Position numbers and translations under genes: made by a program
Part shown: positions 51,322 to 59,096 of the stretch, piece by piece
How positions within the stretch are numbered: the stretch's first letter is position 1
Layout of the letters: each line of letters begins with the position of its first letter
Source: Sphingobacterium pedocola
GTDB lineage: Bacteria > Bacteroidota > Bacteroidia > Sphingobacteriales > Sphingobacteriaceae
Assembly (NCBI RefSeq): GCF_015209965.1
Contig: NZ_MU158689.1
Coordinates: forward strand, 777,628-841,627
Direction: 5' to 3'
Length of the DNA stretch: 64,000 nucleotides
The notes under the pieces: generated by a model
What the model saw: the letters and a program-made list of their open reading frames with translations, nothing else
What the model was told of the DNA's origin: nothing
Database searches by the model: none

Positions 51322-51383
51322 TTGCTTTTATTTAATTAATTAATAATGTTTTTTATCCGTTTGTAATCACTACAATTGGATTG

Positions 51384-51415
51384 CAAAGGTACAATTTTTA
51401 TTTGAAAATAATCAA
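51384..51415 (-). promoter_or_regulatory. Promoter of rplM-rpsI-rpsB-tsf
   Basis: On the reverse strand TTG (51413-51415) is followed by 21 bases and an exact TACCTTTG (51384-51391). The leader before rplM would be about 55 bases. Confidence 0.6.
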
Positions 51416-51538
51416 GTGTACTTTGCTTTTTTGTTTTTAACATTATTTAGGATTTTTTATTTTAAACTTTTGTGGCGTAGAGCTATCAATTATTTGAAGG
51501 CAATATGTACCTTAGTAAAAATGAATATTTAAGATTTA

Positions 51539-53248
51539 ATGAGCAAAATAACCAAAAGTTATACGTTACGCCTCCTGTTAATGTGTCTGTGCTGCGGGGC
51601 GTTTTTATCGATTACAGTAGGCCAAGAACAAGCGAAGCCGTATAGAAATCAACTGAATGAAGTTGAAAATAAATTAAAAGTCGGGGATTTTGGCGGTGCT
51701 ATTCAGGATCTAGATCAAATCACCTCACAATATCCTGATGCAGCGGAAGTCTATTATGCTAAAGCACTATTGTTTGGTCAAACGCAGAATTTTGATTTAG
51801 CTATTGATAATGCAAAACTGGCCTATGAGAAGGAGCCTACTTTAGTGTATGCTAATTTTTTATTAGAGCTGTATAAGACGAATGACGATATACCGGCGGC
51901 AATCGAATTACTGAGAGGTCTTCGTACCGAAAATCCAGACGATTCAACTATTTCTAGAGAACTTATCATGACCCTGCACAACGCAGGACAATCACAGGAC
52001 GCCTTGATCGTATACGACGAACTCACTGCGAATGCACCGTCTTCCGATACATTGGATGTGATAAAAGCTGAAATATTAGTGGATTTAAAAAGAAACGAAG
52101 AAGCTAAGCAGCTTTTAAATCCATGGAAGGGCAAATCCAAAATAAGGCAAGTCTATAGCACACTAGGTTTTATCTATCTGCAAGAGAAAAATCCGAAGCA
52201 AGCGATTACTATTATTCAGAAAGGAATCGAGGAGTCTAATGATCCCATCTTATATTTGGACTTGGCGGATGCACAGAAAGCTTCGAAAAAAGATAAGTTG
52301 GCCTTCGATGCCCTAATGCTTGCATTCAAATCGGATAGAGTAGAGTTTTTGGATAAGCATCGGGTATTATTGACGTTGATATCACCAAAGAATCCCGAAT
52401 TTTCGTTAGATCAAATACAGCTTTTGGCAAATGAGCTGGTATTGCGGCACCCTCGCATAGCCGATAGTCATGTGTTAAAAGGAGAAATATTGTGGCGAAG
52501 AGGGAATACCCAAGAAGCGCGGTCTTTGTTCTTGACTGCAGTAGGTATTAATCCCAAACATCTTGATGCTTGGCGTATGCTCATTAATACGGATTTGGGA
52601 TTGAATGAAGCGGACGTTGCAGTGCAGCACGGTATGGAAGCCCTAAATGTTAATCCAGGGAATGCGATGCTAATGTATTTCACTGGGCTATCTTACATGG
52701 TAAAAGAAGATTTTGATAGTTCACGTAAGATGTTAGAACTTGCTTTGGACAATAGCCTGAACGATAATACTTACCTACAATCTATTATATACGCTTCATT
52801 GGGAGATCTGTACCACCAACTGAAAATGGAAGCGGAGTCTGATGTTGCCTATGAAGAAGCTATTCGGTTGGATAGTACAAATGTCTCGGCGATGAATAAT
52901 TTTGCTTATTATTTGTCGTTAAGAAAGAAAGATTTGGACAAGGCGGCTAAATATTCGGCGCTATCAAATGAGATAGAACCCAATTCTTCGACTTTTCAGG
53001 ATACATATGCATGGGTATTGTTCCAACAGGAGAATTACAGCGATGCTTTACGTTGGATTGAAAAGGCGATAAAGTCTCAAAATCCTTCAGCTGTTCTTTA
53101 TGAACATTATGGTGATATATTAAGTAAGGTTGGTAACATCAAAGAAGCCGTCAAACAGTGGGAAAAGGCACTAGAGTTGGCCGGTGATACGGGATTGAAC
53201 AGCGACAAAGTGAAAATAAAAATTAGAGAGAAGAGATATGTGGAATAA
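51539..53248 (+). CDS. Tetratricopeptide-repeat protein, secreted
   Basis: The 569-residue protein has a signal peptide (about 1-29, ending SITVGQEQ) and at least ten TPR-type helix pairs along its length, for example GDFGGAIQDLDQITSQYPDAAEVYYAKALLF, EVYYAKALLFGQTQNFDLAI and FQDTYAWVLFQQENYSDALRWIEKAI. It probably sits in the periplasm as a scaffold. It overlaps the DUF4292 lipoprotein gene by 11 bases, and this order followed by an EnvC-like gene is typical in Bacteroidota, which points to a joint role in outer-membrane or cell-wall maintenance. Confidence 0.86.
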   Translation: MSKITKSYTLRLLLMCLCCGAFLSITVGQEQAKPYRNQLNEVENKLKVGDFGGAIQDLDQITSQYPDAAEVYYAKALLFGQTQNFDLAIDNAKLAYEKEPTLVYANFLLELYKTNDDIPAAIELLRGLRTENPDDSTISRELIMTLHNAGQSQDALIVYDELTANAPSSDTLDVIKAEILVDLKRNEEAKQLLNPWKGKSKIRQVYSTLGFIYLQEKNPKQAITIIQKGIEESNDPILYLDLADAQKASKKDKLAFDALMLAFKSDRVEFLDKHRVLLTLISPKNPEFSLDQIQLLANELVLRHPRIADSHVLKGEILWRRGNTQEARSLFLTAVGINPKHLDAWRMLINTDLGLNEADVAVQHGMEALNVNPGNAMLMYFTGLSYMVKEDFDSSRKMLELALDNSLNDNTYLQSIIYASLGDLYHQLKMEAESDVAYEEAIRLDSTNVSAMNNFAYYLSLRKKDLDKAAKYSALSNEIEPNSSTFQDTYAWVLFQQENYSDALRWIEKAIKSQNPSAVLYEHYGDILSKVGNIKEAVKQWEKALELAGDTGLNSDKVKIKIREKRYVE

Positions 53249-54008
53249 ATGGATAATGGGATTTTTGTGTCTTACGCTGTTGTCCGCTTGTGGTACGAAG
53301 AAAAAGGTCGCTAAATCTAAAGTTGAAAACGGATCGGATACGAAAGTAATCCCAACTAGTAGTTATACGCTGAATAATTTAGACTTCCATACGTTTTCCG
53401 GAAAAGCGAAAACTAAAGTGGCGTTCGGAGAATCCAATCAGGATGTTACCTTAAATCTTCGTATTCAGCGCGATAAAGCGATTTGGATTTCTGTAACGGC
53501 ATTATTGGGTATTGAGGTTGCTCGTGTACTAATTACTCCAGATAGTGTAAAGATATTGAATAAATTACAAGGGGAATATGTCGTCAAGCCTTTTAGCTAT
53601 ATATATAGGTATACTTCAGAAGGCGTAACATTCGCAACACTTCAAGATTTGCTGTTGGCCAATGTCTCCGTCCCTTTATTAAAGACGGAGAACTTAACTG
53701 TCGCGAGTAGTGAAGACGAAGTGCAACTTATAGGAGTCAAGGACAATCTTGCTTTCCATTACAGCCTAAACCAAAATGATAGACCCAAAGTCTTTCGGTT
53801 GAATACAATCGGAACTGATGGAAATTTGGAAGCAGTCTATGCACGATTTGTGTCAACGGATGGATATGAATTTCCACAAACCCAGCAACTGAAATTAAAT
53901 GCGCAGACTATAAAGGTAGAAGCGTTATTAGAATATAATAAAGTAGAATTTAATCAATCTATTGAGGTTCCTTTTACCGCCCCTGTTCGATATAAAGTGA
54001 TAAATTAA
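53238..54008 (+). CDS. DUF4292 lipoprotein, LolB-like fold
   Basis: The 256-residue protein has a lipoprotein signal (LCLTLLSAC, Cys 18) and a DUF4292 domain: FHTFSGKAKTKVAFGESNQDVTLNLRIQRDKAIWISVTALLGIEVARVLITPDSVKILNK-type strands followed by LQDLLLANVSVPLL. The region of paired strands after SGKAK and the ISVTALLGIEVAR segment resemble LolB, the outer-membrane lipoprotein receptor. A role in lipoprotein or lipid handling is therefore likely but not shown. The gene overlaps the TPR gene and is followed after 96 bases by the EnvC-like gene. Confidence 0.8.
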   Translation: MWNKWIMGFLCLTLLSACGTKKKVAKSKVENGSDTKVIPTSSYTLNNLDFHTFSGKAKTKVAFGESNQDVTLNLRIQRDKAIWISVTALLGIEVARVLITPDSVKILNKLQGEYVVKPFSYIYRYTSEGVTFATLQDLLLANVSVPLLKTENLTVASSEDEVQLIGVKDNLAFHYSLNQNDRPKVFRLNTIGTDGNLEAVYARFVSTDGYEFPQTQQLKLNAQTIKVEALLEYNKVEFNQSIEVPFTAPVRYKVIN

Positions 54009-54104
54009 TAGAAAAGCTGTTAAATCGGTAGTTTTATTAGGCAGGAAAGGTAGATATGATTATTTTTGGAAGTTTGAAGAACTCGAATAAAGAAATTGCC
54101 CTTC

Positions 54105-55370
54105 ATGGATTTGAAAAAAATACTGTTTAGTATAGTCACTATATTTATTTGCGGAAACCTAGCCTTTGGCCAAAGTTCTGCAGAATTGAAAAAGCAACGA
54201 GAAAAAATTGATGCCGAGATCGCGCAATTGAATCAGATTTTGCGCGAAAAGACGCAAGAAAAAATCCTTTCGCAACGTCAAGTCAATGCGCTGAGTAAGC
54301 AGTTGAATCTTCGGGAAGATAAGATTAGCACGATCAATAGCGAGTTACGTCTTATCAACAACCAAATCTCATCCAACACTAAAGCGGTAAACGCATTAAA
54401 AGCCGAACTTGAGAAAATGAGACAGGATTATGAAAAGATGATCATGTTTGCTTTTCGTAACAAGAACGCCTACAATAAAATGATGTTCATTTTTGCGTCT
54501 AAAGATTTTAATCAGGGCTTCAAACGTGTGAAGTACCTACAGCAGTTTAACGATGCACGAAAAATCAAAGCTGCAGAAATTGAAGAAACTACGAAACAAA
54601 TAGAATTAAAAATTGCGCAATTGGAGCAAGATAGGAAAACGCAAAATGCACTTCTTGCTGAGCAACGGGTAGAACGCGACAAGATTGCGAAAGACCGCTC
54701 GACTCATGCTGGTGAGTTAAATCAATTGGCAAAAGAGGAACGTTCTTACAAGGGCGAATTATCTAAAAAACAGCAAGAAAAGAAACGTATTGATGCGGCA
54801 ATCAAATCTGCCATCGCACGTGAAATAGCTGAAGAGCGACGAAAAGCAGAGGCTGCACGTAAAAAAGCAGCTGAGGAGGAAGCGAAGCGAACCGGAAAAA
54901 CAGTAGCCGAAGTCGAGAAAACTACCCCTAAAAAATCGGATAGTGAAATATTGAGATCTACACCAGAGGCGGCGAAATTGTCTGCTGATTTTCAATCCAA
55001 TAGAGGTCGCCTTCCTTGGCCAGTGTCTCAAGGTAATATCGTTAGAGCATATGGGAAGCGTACGGTAGAAGGAGTACCTATTTTTGAACCCGATATTGCG
55101 ATCCGCACGTCTACAAATGCTGCGGTGAAGACAGTTTTTGACGGGGAGATCGTTCAGGCGTTCTCAGGAGTAGTCGTAATTAAGCACGGAGAGTATTTTA
55201 GTTTTTACTCTAATCTAGCTTCAGTTTCAGTAAAAAGAGGTCAAAAAGTAAGTCGTGGTCAACAAATAGGTACGGCTGATTCTGATGCTGATTTAGGTTA
55301 TTCGTTAGTGAATTTCGGTTTATCACGAGGACAACAGGAATTCGATCCTTCATCATGGCTTGCTCGCTAA
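54105..55370 (+). CDS. EnvC-like coiled-coil protein with a degenerate LytM (M23) domain
   Basis: The 421-residue protein has a signal peptide (about 1-22, ending LAFGQS), a long coiled coil (about 25-270: KKQREKIDAEIAQLNQILRE...) and a LytM/M23 domain (about 295-421). In active M23 enzymes two His and one Asp bind zinc. Here the first motif reads VPIFEPDIAI, keeping Asp but not His, and the HxH motif reads FYSNLASV, without His. It is thus probably not an endopeptidase but an activator of amidases, as EnvC is in E. coli cell division. ATG 54105 is preferred over TTG 54096. Confidence 0.85.
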   Translation: MDLKKILFSIVTIFICGNLAFGQSSAELKKQREKIDAEIAQLNQILREKTQEKILSQRQVNALSKQLNLREDKISTINSELRLINNQISSNTKAVNALKAELEKMRQDYEKMIMFAFRNKNAYNKMMFIFASKDFNQGFKRVKYLQQFNDARKIKAAEIEETTKQIELKIAQLEQDRKTQNALLAEQRVERDKIAKDRSTHAGELNQLAKEERSYKGELSKKQQEKKRIDAAIKSAIAREIAEERRKAEAARKKAAEEEAKRTGKTVAEVEKTTPKKSDSEILRSTPEAAKLSADFQSNRGRLPWPVSQGNIVRAYGKRTVEGVPIFEPDIAIRTSTNAAVKTVFDGEIVQAFSGVVVIKHGEYFSFYSNLASVSVKRGQKVSRGQQIGTADSDADLGYSLVNFGLSRGQQEFDPSSWLAR

Positions 55371-55396
55371 AATTATAATTTATAGAAATTAGTAGC

Positions 55397-55404
55397 TATA
55401 TTTG
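55397..55404 (+). promoter_or_regulatory. -7 box of tatA
   Basis: TATATTTG is an exact TAnnTTTG box and gives a leader of about 33 bases before ATG 55443. Confidence 0.45.
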
Positions 55405-55442
55405 TGAAAGTACTCACGTTACGTAAGGTAGAAAATTAAGAT

Positions 55443-55655
55443 ATGTACACATCAGGATTATTATTATTTGGATTGGGCGCGCAAGAGATTGTTATTATTC
55501 TTGTCATCGTACTTCTATTATTTGGGGGTAAAAAAATACCAGAATTGATGCGTGGCTTGGGCCGTGGCGTGAAAGAATTCAAGGACGGTCAAAAAGACGA
55601 TGATACCACTAAAGCAGATATGCGAGATCCCAATGAAAAGACTAACAATCAATAA
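55443..55655 (+). CDS. tatA: Sec-independent translocase subunit TatA/TatE
   Basis: The 70-residue protein has the TatA layout: a short N-terminal membrane helix ([33 protein letters not shown]), with the FGxxKxPE hinge, an amphipathic helix ([12 protein letters not shown]) and an acidic tail. TatA multimers form the pore for folded proteins. TatC is not in the window. A 14-bp terminator stem lies 24 bases after the stop. Confidence 0.95.
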   Translation: MYTSGLLLFGLGAQEIVIILVIVLLLFGGKKIPELMRGLGRGVKEFKDGQKDDDTTKADMRDPNEKTNNQ

Positions 55656-55678
55656 ACTTTTATAGCATTGATCGTTTG

Positions 55679-55720
55679 AGAGTTTCATTAAGCTACGGCC
55701 TTAATGAAACTCTTTTATTT
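55679..55720 (+). terminator. Terminator of tatA
   Basis: AGAGTTTCATTAAG (55679-55692) pairs perfectly with CTTAATGAAACTCT (55700-55713) around a 7-base loop; a T-rich tail follows. Confidence 0.9.
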
Positions 55721-55826
55721 TTTCTGAACTTGTGGTGTATTCAGCGGTCAGAAAAAATCTTCAATCGACTTTCATTGCTGCGGGTATTACTACGCATCAT
55801 GGAGGTTTTTACTTAATACCAAAAGT

Positions 55827-57275
55827 ATGATAAAATGCAGAGTGCTATTTTCCTTAGGCTTGGGAATTTCCTGTTTGCAGGTTGTAGCTCAAGAGATCTC
55901 ACTTGAGGAACATAAAGCTGGAATCCAGAATTCCATGATTGAATTTATTGACATCCGTCAGCAACAAATTTTTTCTAAATTAGATTCTATACGGGAATTT
56001 ATAGATCCTGATACAGGGAATGGATCAGAGGATGCAGGGATTCTCAAACGTCTAAATGGAAGTGCCAAGATTATTCCTTTGGATTATAATTCGCAGGTGA
56101 AATCCTTTATTGATAAATATACATCGAACAACTACCGTCCTTATATGAATAAATTATTGGGACTGAGTAATCACTTTTTCCCGATTTACGAACAGGTATT
56201 TGATGAAATGGGATTGCCCGAAGAAATAAAATATCTGTCGGTTGTCGAATCTTCGTTGGATCCACATTTAGTATCCCGATCTGGTGCAGTCGGCCCCTGG
56301 CAATTTATGTATGCCACGGCCAAGTCTTACAACCTCGATATGGATAATTATGTGGATGAACGCAAAGATTTGTATATATCTAGTTATGCGGTGACACAAT
56401 ACCTTAAAGAAGCTCACGATCAATTTGGAGATTGGTTGTTAGCGTTGGCTTCCTACAATTGTGGGAGAGGATGCGTAACGCGTGCGATTCAGCGCTCCGG
56501 TATAGCTGCGCCAAGTTTTTGGGAGCTGTCGCCTTACCTTCCGCAGGAAACCCAAAAGTATATACCTAAGTATATAGCCATGACATATGTACTCAGTAAT
56601 GCCGATTATTACGGTTTGGTGCCAGCAGAGACCGATTTGGATCTGGAAAGTAAAGTGTTAATGGTCGATAAAGAGGTCGACTTGAATCATGTAGCATCAG
56701 CCGTAAATATACCATTAGAGCGCGTGAAGAAATTTAATCCTTCTTATAAAAAAGGGATTGTAAATGGAACACCTGAAAAGCCCAAAAGACTTCTTCTCCC
56801 AGTTACCGAAAATACCAACGACAGCTTGCTATATCTCGCATTAAATGCGCCATCCTCCTTACCATCGCACATTATCAATGATCTCGACAACTCCAGCCTG
56901 GCAAAAACAGATACAGATGAAAAAAGATATAAAGTAAAGCGTGGCGAATCGCTAGCTGGTGTTGCGAAAAAATTTAATGTTTCAATCCAGAATTTACGGG
57001 CATGGAACGGATTGTCTACAAAGAGTTCTGTTGCAGGAAGGACATTGATTGTCCAAAAACCGGTTGATGCTAGATTGGCTAAAAATGTAAAATCCGCAAC
57101 TTCTTCTACTAAAGCCACGGCGTCTACGATTGTCTATACGGTAAAAAGGGGGGATTCATTAGATCGAATAGCCAATCGACATAAAGGGGCTACAGTCTCT
57201 AAGCTAAAAGCTGACAATAACTTAAAAAGTTCGCTTATTAAGCCTGGTATGAAATTAAAAATAAAAAAGGGATAA
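55827..57275 (+). CDS. MltD-like lytic transglycosylase with LysM repeats
   Basis: The 482-residue protein cleaves peptidoglycan between MurNAc and GlcNAc to leave 1,6-anhydro ends. It has a signal peptide (about 1-21), a GH23 lysozyme-like domain (about 115-270) with the catalytic Glu 141 in SVVESSLDPHLVSRSGAVG, GPWQFMYATAKSY and LALASYNCGRG, and LysM domains at about 365-410 (YKVKRGESLAGVAKKFNVSIQNLRAWNG) and 430-480 (YTVKRGDSLDRIANRHKGA). It is preceded by a terminator, so it is expressed separately from tatA. Confidence 0.92.
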   Translation: MIKCRVLFSLGLGISCLQVVAQEISLEEHKAGIQNSMIEFIDIRQQQIFSKLDSIREFIDPDTGNGSEDAGILKRLNGSAKIIPLDYNSQVKSFIDKYTSNNYRPYMNKLLGLSNHFFPIYEQVFDEMGLPEEIKYLSVVESSLDPHLVSRSGAVGPWQFMYATAKSYNLDMDNYVDERKDLYISSYAVTQYLKEAHDQFGDWLLALASYNCGRGCVTRAIQRSGIAAPSFWELSPYLPQETQKYIPKYIAMTYVLSNADYYGLVPAETDLDLESKVLMVDKEVDLNHVASAVNIPLERVKKFNPSYKKGIVNGTPEKPKRLLLPVTENTNDSLLYLALNAPSSLPSHIINDLDNSSLAKTDTDEKRYKVKRGESLAGVAKKFNVSIQNLRAWNGLSTKSSVAGRTLIVQKPVDARLAKNVKSATSSTKATASTIVYTVKRGDSLDRIANRHKGATVSKLKADNNLKSSLIKPGMKLKIKKG

Positions 57276-57284
57276 AAAATGCGG

Positions 57285-57800
57285 CTAGGAAAGCCAGGCT
57301 GCATCTTCTTCCTTATCAAATTCTTCCAATACGACTTCCACATGTTCTTTTAATATGGTGGATAGCTTAGTGCCGTAATAATCACTGAATATCGGGAATA
57401 TATGATGGCTTCTGTCAATTAAAACCGCTGTACGCATTTTTTTTAAGGGTACATTAATGAATACACCGAGTGCGTAAGCTAATGTCCGGCCACTATTTAA
57501 TACATCATCTACAATAATCACTACGCTGTTTTTAGCGATATTTACCGGAATGTCTGTATTCGCTTCTAAGTTGCGTTTACTTTTTTCAATTGTGACTTTA
57601 ATAAGTTGAATCTCTTTTTCGGGAGCAATCTCTAATAGGATGGCTTGAAGCCTTTGCGCAAAGATATAGCCGCGGTCGGCGATTCCTACTAAAATAATAG
57701 TTTTTTCTTCAAAATTGTCTTCCAGAATCTGATAAGCAATGCGTCTTGATTTTTGCTTAATCTGTTCCTTATTTAGTATGAGTGTTTTTTTAGTAGACAT
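57285..57800 (-). CDS. Phosphoribosyltransferase, PyrR-like
   Basis: The 171-residue type I phosphoribosyltransferase has the PRPP-binding motif VVIIVDDVLNSGRTLAYAL and the QRLQAILLEIAPEKE segment. This resembles PyrR, a uracil phosphoribosyltransferase and regulator of pyrimidine genes in other phyla, but the Bacteroidota group may act on other bases. The 3' end lies 9 bases from the convergent transglycosylase gene. A TACGTTTG box on the reverse strand at 57847-57854 gives it a promoter. Confidence 0.85.
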   Translation of the reverse strand: MSTKKTLILNKEQIKQKSRRIAYQILEDNFEEKTIILVGIADRGYIFAQRLQAILLEIAPEKEIQLIKVTIEKSKRNLEANTDIPVNIAKNSVVIIVDDVLNSGRTLAYALGVFINVPLKKMRTAVLIDRSHHIFPIFSDYYGTKLSTILKEHVEVVLEEFDKEEDAAWLS

Positions 57801-57846
57801 ATCCGTTTCTTATCCATGTAAATTTAGATAAAATGCTTTGTATTGA

Positions 57847-57854
57847 CAAACGTA
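57847..57854 (-). promoter_or_regulatory. -7 box of the PyrR-like gene
   Basis: The reverse strand reads TACGTTTG, an exact TAnnTTTG, about 40 bases before ATG 57800. It lies between that gene and the terminator of the NlpC/P60 gene. Confidence 0.45.
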
Positions 57855-57953
57855 AGGATAATGCAATGATTTTTTTGAGGGACTGTTGATGCTAAAAGGT
57901 CCGTTTTTATTATTTTTCCCTCACTTTATACTTGATCTCGTTTTAGCTAAATG

Positions 57954-57991
57954 AAAAAAGTCTGAATGCTATGCGGCATTCAGACTTTTTT
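57954..57991 (-). terminator. Terminator of the NlpC/P60 gene
   Basis: AAAAAAGTCTGAATGC (57954-57969) pairs with GCATTCAGACTTTTTT (57976-57991) around a 6-base loop. It is symmetrical and works in both directions. Confidence 0.9.
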
Positions 57992-58008
57992 GAGTCTAAC
58001 TTACAAGA

Positions 58009-58593
58009 TTAATTTAGATTGTTATCTTTATTTGTAGTAATATCAGCAGTCATTATGCGGTCTTCCTCGTCTTTCTTAGGTCTACCGCCGTTATAATAAT
58101 ATCGGCTCCAATAAGGTTCATTTAAATTACTTACCATTACACCTTTGCTAGAGGAAGCATGCGCAAATTTATCGTCGCCCAAATAAACACCGACATGTGT
58201 AATGCTTCTGCTTCTAATTTTGAAGAAAACTAGATCACCTGCTTGCAAATCATTTTTGCGTATAGGTGTTACATTTGCATATTGATTGCGGCTATTGTAG
58301 CCAATCGTCGTATTGAATACATTCTCATAAAGGGCGAGCGAAAATTTTGAACAATCAATACCTCTTTTTGAATCACCTCCTAATCGGTACGGAGTGCCAA
58401 CCCATTCGTAGACAAATTGATAAAGTTTGGTATTAGTAGTTGCCGAAACTGCAACTCCCATGATTTGAGAGAAGTATTCTTTAGCTAAGTTATCCGGATC
58501 AGATGTAGTTTTATTTTTGTTTGTTGTTTGTGCTTGCGACACTAGACATAAGCCTATGAAGAGCATTCCTGCTACTAGTTTCTTTGTTTTCAT
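58009..58593 (-). CDS. NlpC/P60-family (C40) peptidase
   Basis: The 194-residue protein has a signal peptide (about 1-21, ending VSQAQT) and an NlpC/P60 domain with the catalytic Cys in RGIDCSKFSLALYENVF, the His in RSITHVGVYLGDDKFAHAS and the conserved GDLVFFKIR. Enzymes of this type cut the stem peptide of peptidoglycan, usually between D-Glu and a diamino acid. A short C-terminal tail (about 30 residues) is polar. The gene lies opposite the thr operon and faces away from it. Confidence 0.92.
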   Translation of the reverse strand: MKTKKLVAGMLFIGLCLVSQAQTTNKNKTTSDPDNLAKEYFSQIMGVAVSATTNTKLYQFVYEWVGTPYRLGGDSKRGIDCSKFSLALYENVFNTTIGYNSRNQYANVTPIRKNDLQAGDLVFFKIRSRSITHVGVYLGDDKFAHASSSKGVMVSNLNEPYWSRYYYNGGRPKKDEEDRIMTADITTNKDNNLN

Positions 58594-58863
58594 TTAATCG
58601 CTATAATTTTTACAACTCAATGCGTTGGTGTATTGTATTTTGTACATCAACTGTAGCGAAGATACTACATCTCTTTATACTACACAACTCGTTTGATCTA
58701 TTTTTAACATACTTTTAACATTTTTAACATTTTAATGTGTTGATTAACAGTAGAAAGCTTAATCGTTCCTAATTCTTATTTTGCTTTAATTTTGTGTGGA
58801 CACGAATAGTTATAGTCTTCTCAAAGTATAAAATTGACAAAGTTGTATTTTTTTTAAAAAATA
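58594..58863. other. AT-rich divergent intergenic region
   Basis: The stretch between the NlpC/P60 gene and the thr promoter should hold the NlpC/P60 promoter; a near-match box (CGAAGATA on this strand) lies around 58659-58666. A short repeat of TTTTTAACA blocks is seen near 58700-58730. No gene is apparent. Confidence 0.45.
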
Positions 58864-58896
58864 TTTGTCTGTATGAAAAGGAAAGTCGTATCTTTA
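58864..58896 (+). promoter_or_regulatory. Promoter of the thr operon
   Basis: TTTG (58864-58867), 21 bases, TATCTTTA (58889-58896; one mismatch to TAnnTTTG). Transcription would begin near 58903, about 14 bases before the leader peptide ATG. Confidence 0.55.
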
Positions 58897-58916
58897 TGAA
58901 AATTTTATAAATACGT

Positions 58917-58982
58917 ATGCGATTTAACACAATTATTTCAACAATTATTATTACCACCGGCTATAATTTTCGGAGGGGGTAG
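58917..58982 (+). CDS. thrL: thr operon leader peptide
   Basis: A 21-codon ORF starting at ATG 58917 and ending with TAG 58980-58982. It contains NTIISTIIITTG, that is four Thr and five Ile codons in twelve, before a Gly-rich end. E. coli ThrL has the same design and also has ITTG near its end. Translation of this peptide would stall when charged Thr- or Ile-tRNA is scarce and so control the terminator 34 bases downstream. It is too short to have been recognised by size alone; the call rests on codon content and position. Confidence 0.85.
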   Translation: MRFNTIISTIIITTGYNFRRG

Positions 58983-59048
58983 TCTGTTGTCTTAAAAAGT
59001 GTACAGTAAATATTGAAAGACCTTCCTCCATTCGGGAAGGTCTTTTTT
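58972..59048 (+). promoter_or_regulatory. Threonine attenuator: antiterminator/terminator switch
   Basis: The terminator stem AAAGACCTTCC (59016-59026) / GGAAGGTCTTT (59035-59045) has an 8-base loop and a T-run. The G-rich tail of the leader peptide gene, GGAGGGGG (58972-58979), can pair with CTTCCTCC (59022-59029), which is the 5' arm and loop of the terminator. A ribosome stalled at the Thr codons leaves that tail free and would prevent termination; a ribosome at the stop codon covers it. The structure is read from sequence and the mechanism is inferred from the known attenuation of thr operons. Confidence 0.75.
59016..59048 (+). terminator. Terminator in the thr leader
   Basis: An 11-bp perfect stem with 8-base loop and T-run lies 50 bases before thrA, downstream of its promoter. 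Its position makes sense only as a conditional terminator. Confidence 0.9.
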
Positions 59049-59096
59049 GATTTATCGATTTTATAATAAAACAAACTAAACGTAATATATTGAATA

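Noticed and set aside
58700..58740. Repeated TTTTTAACA blocks considered as a short tandem repeat or CRISPR-like array
   Set aside because: Only three or four irregular, low-complexity units without spacers; fits chance in AT-rich sequence.
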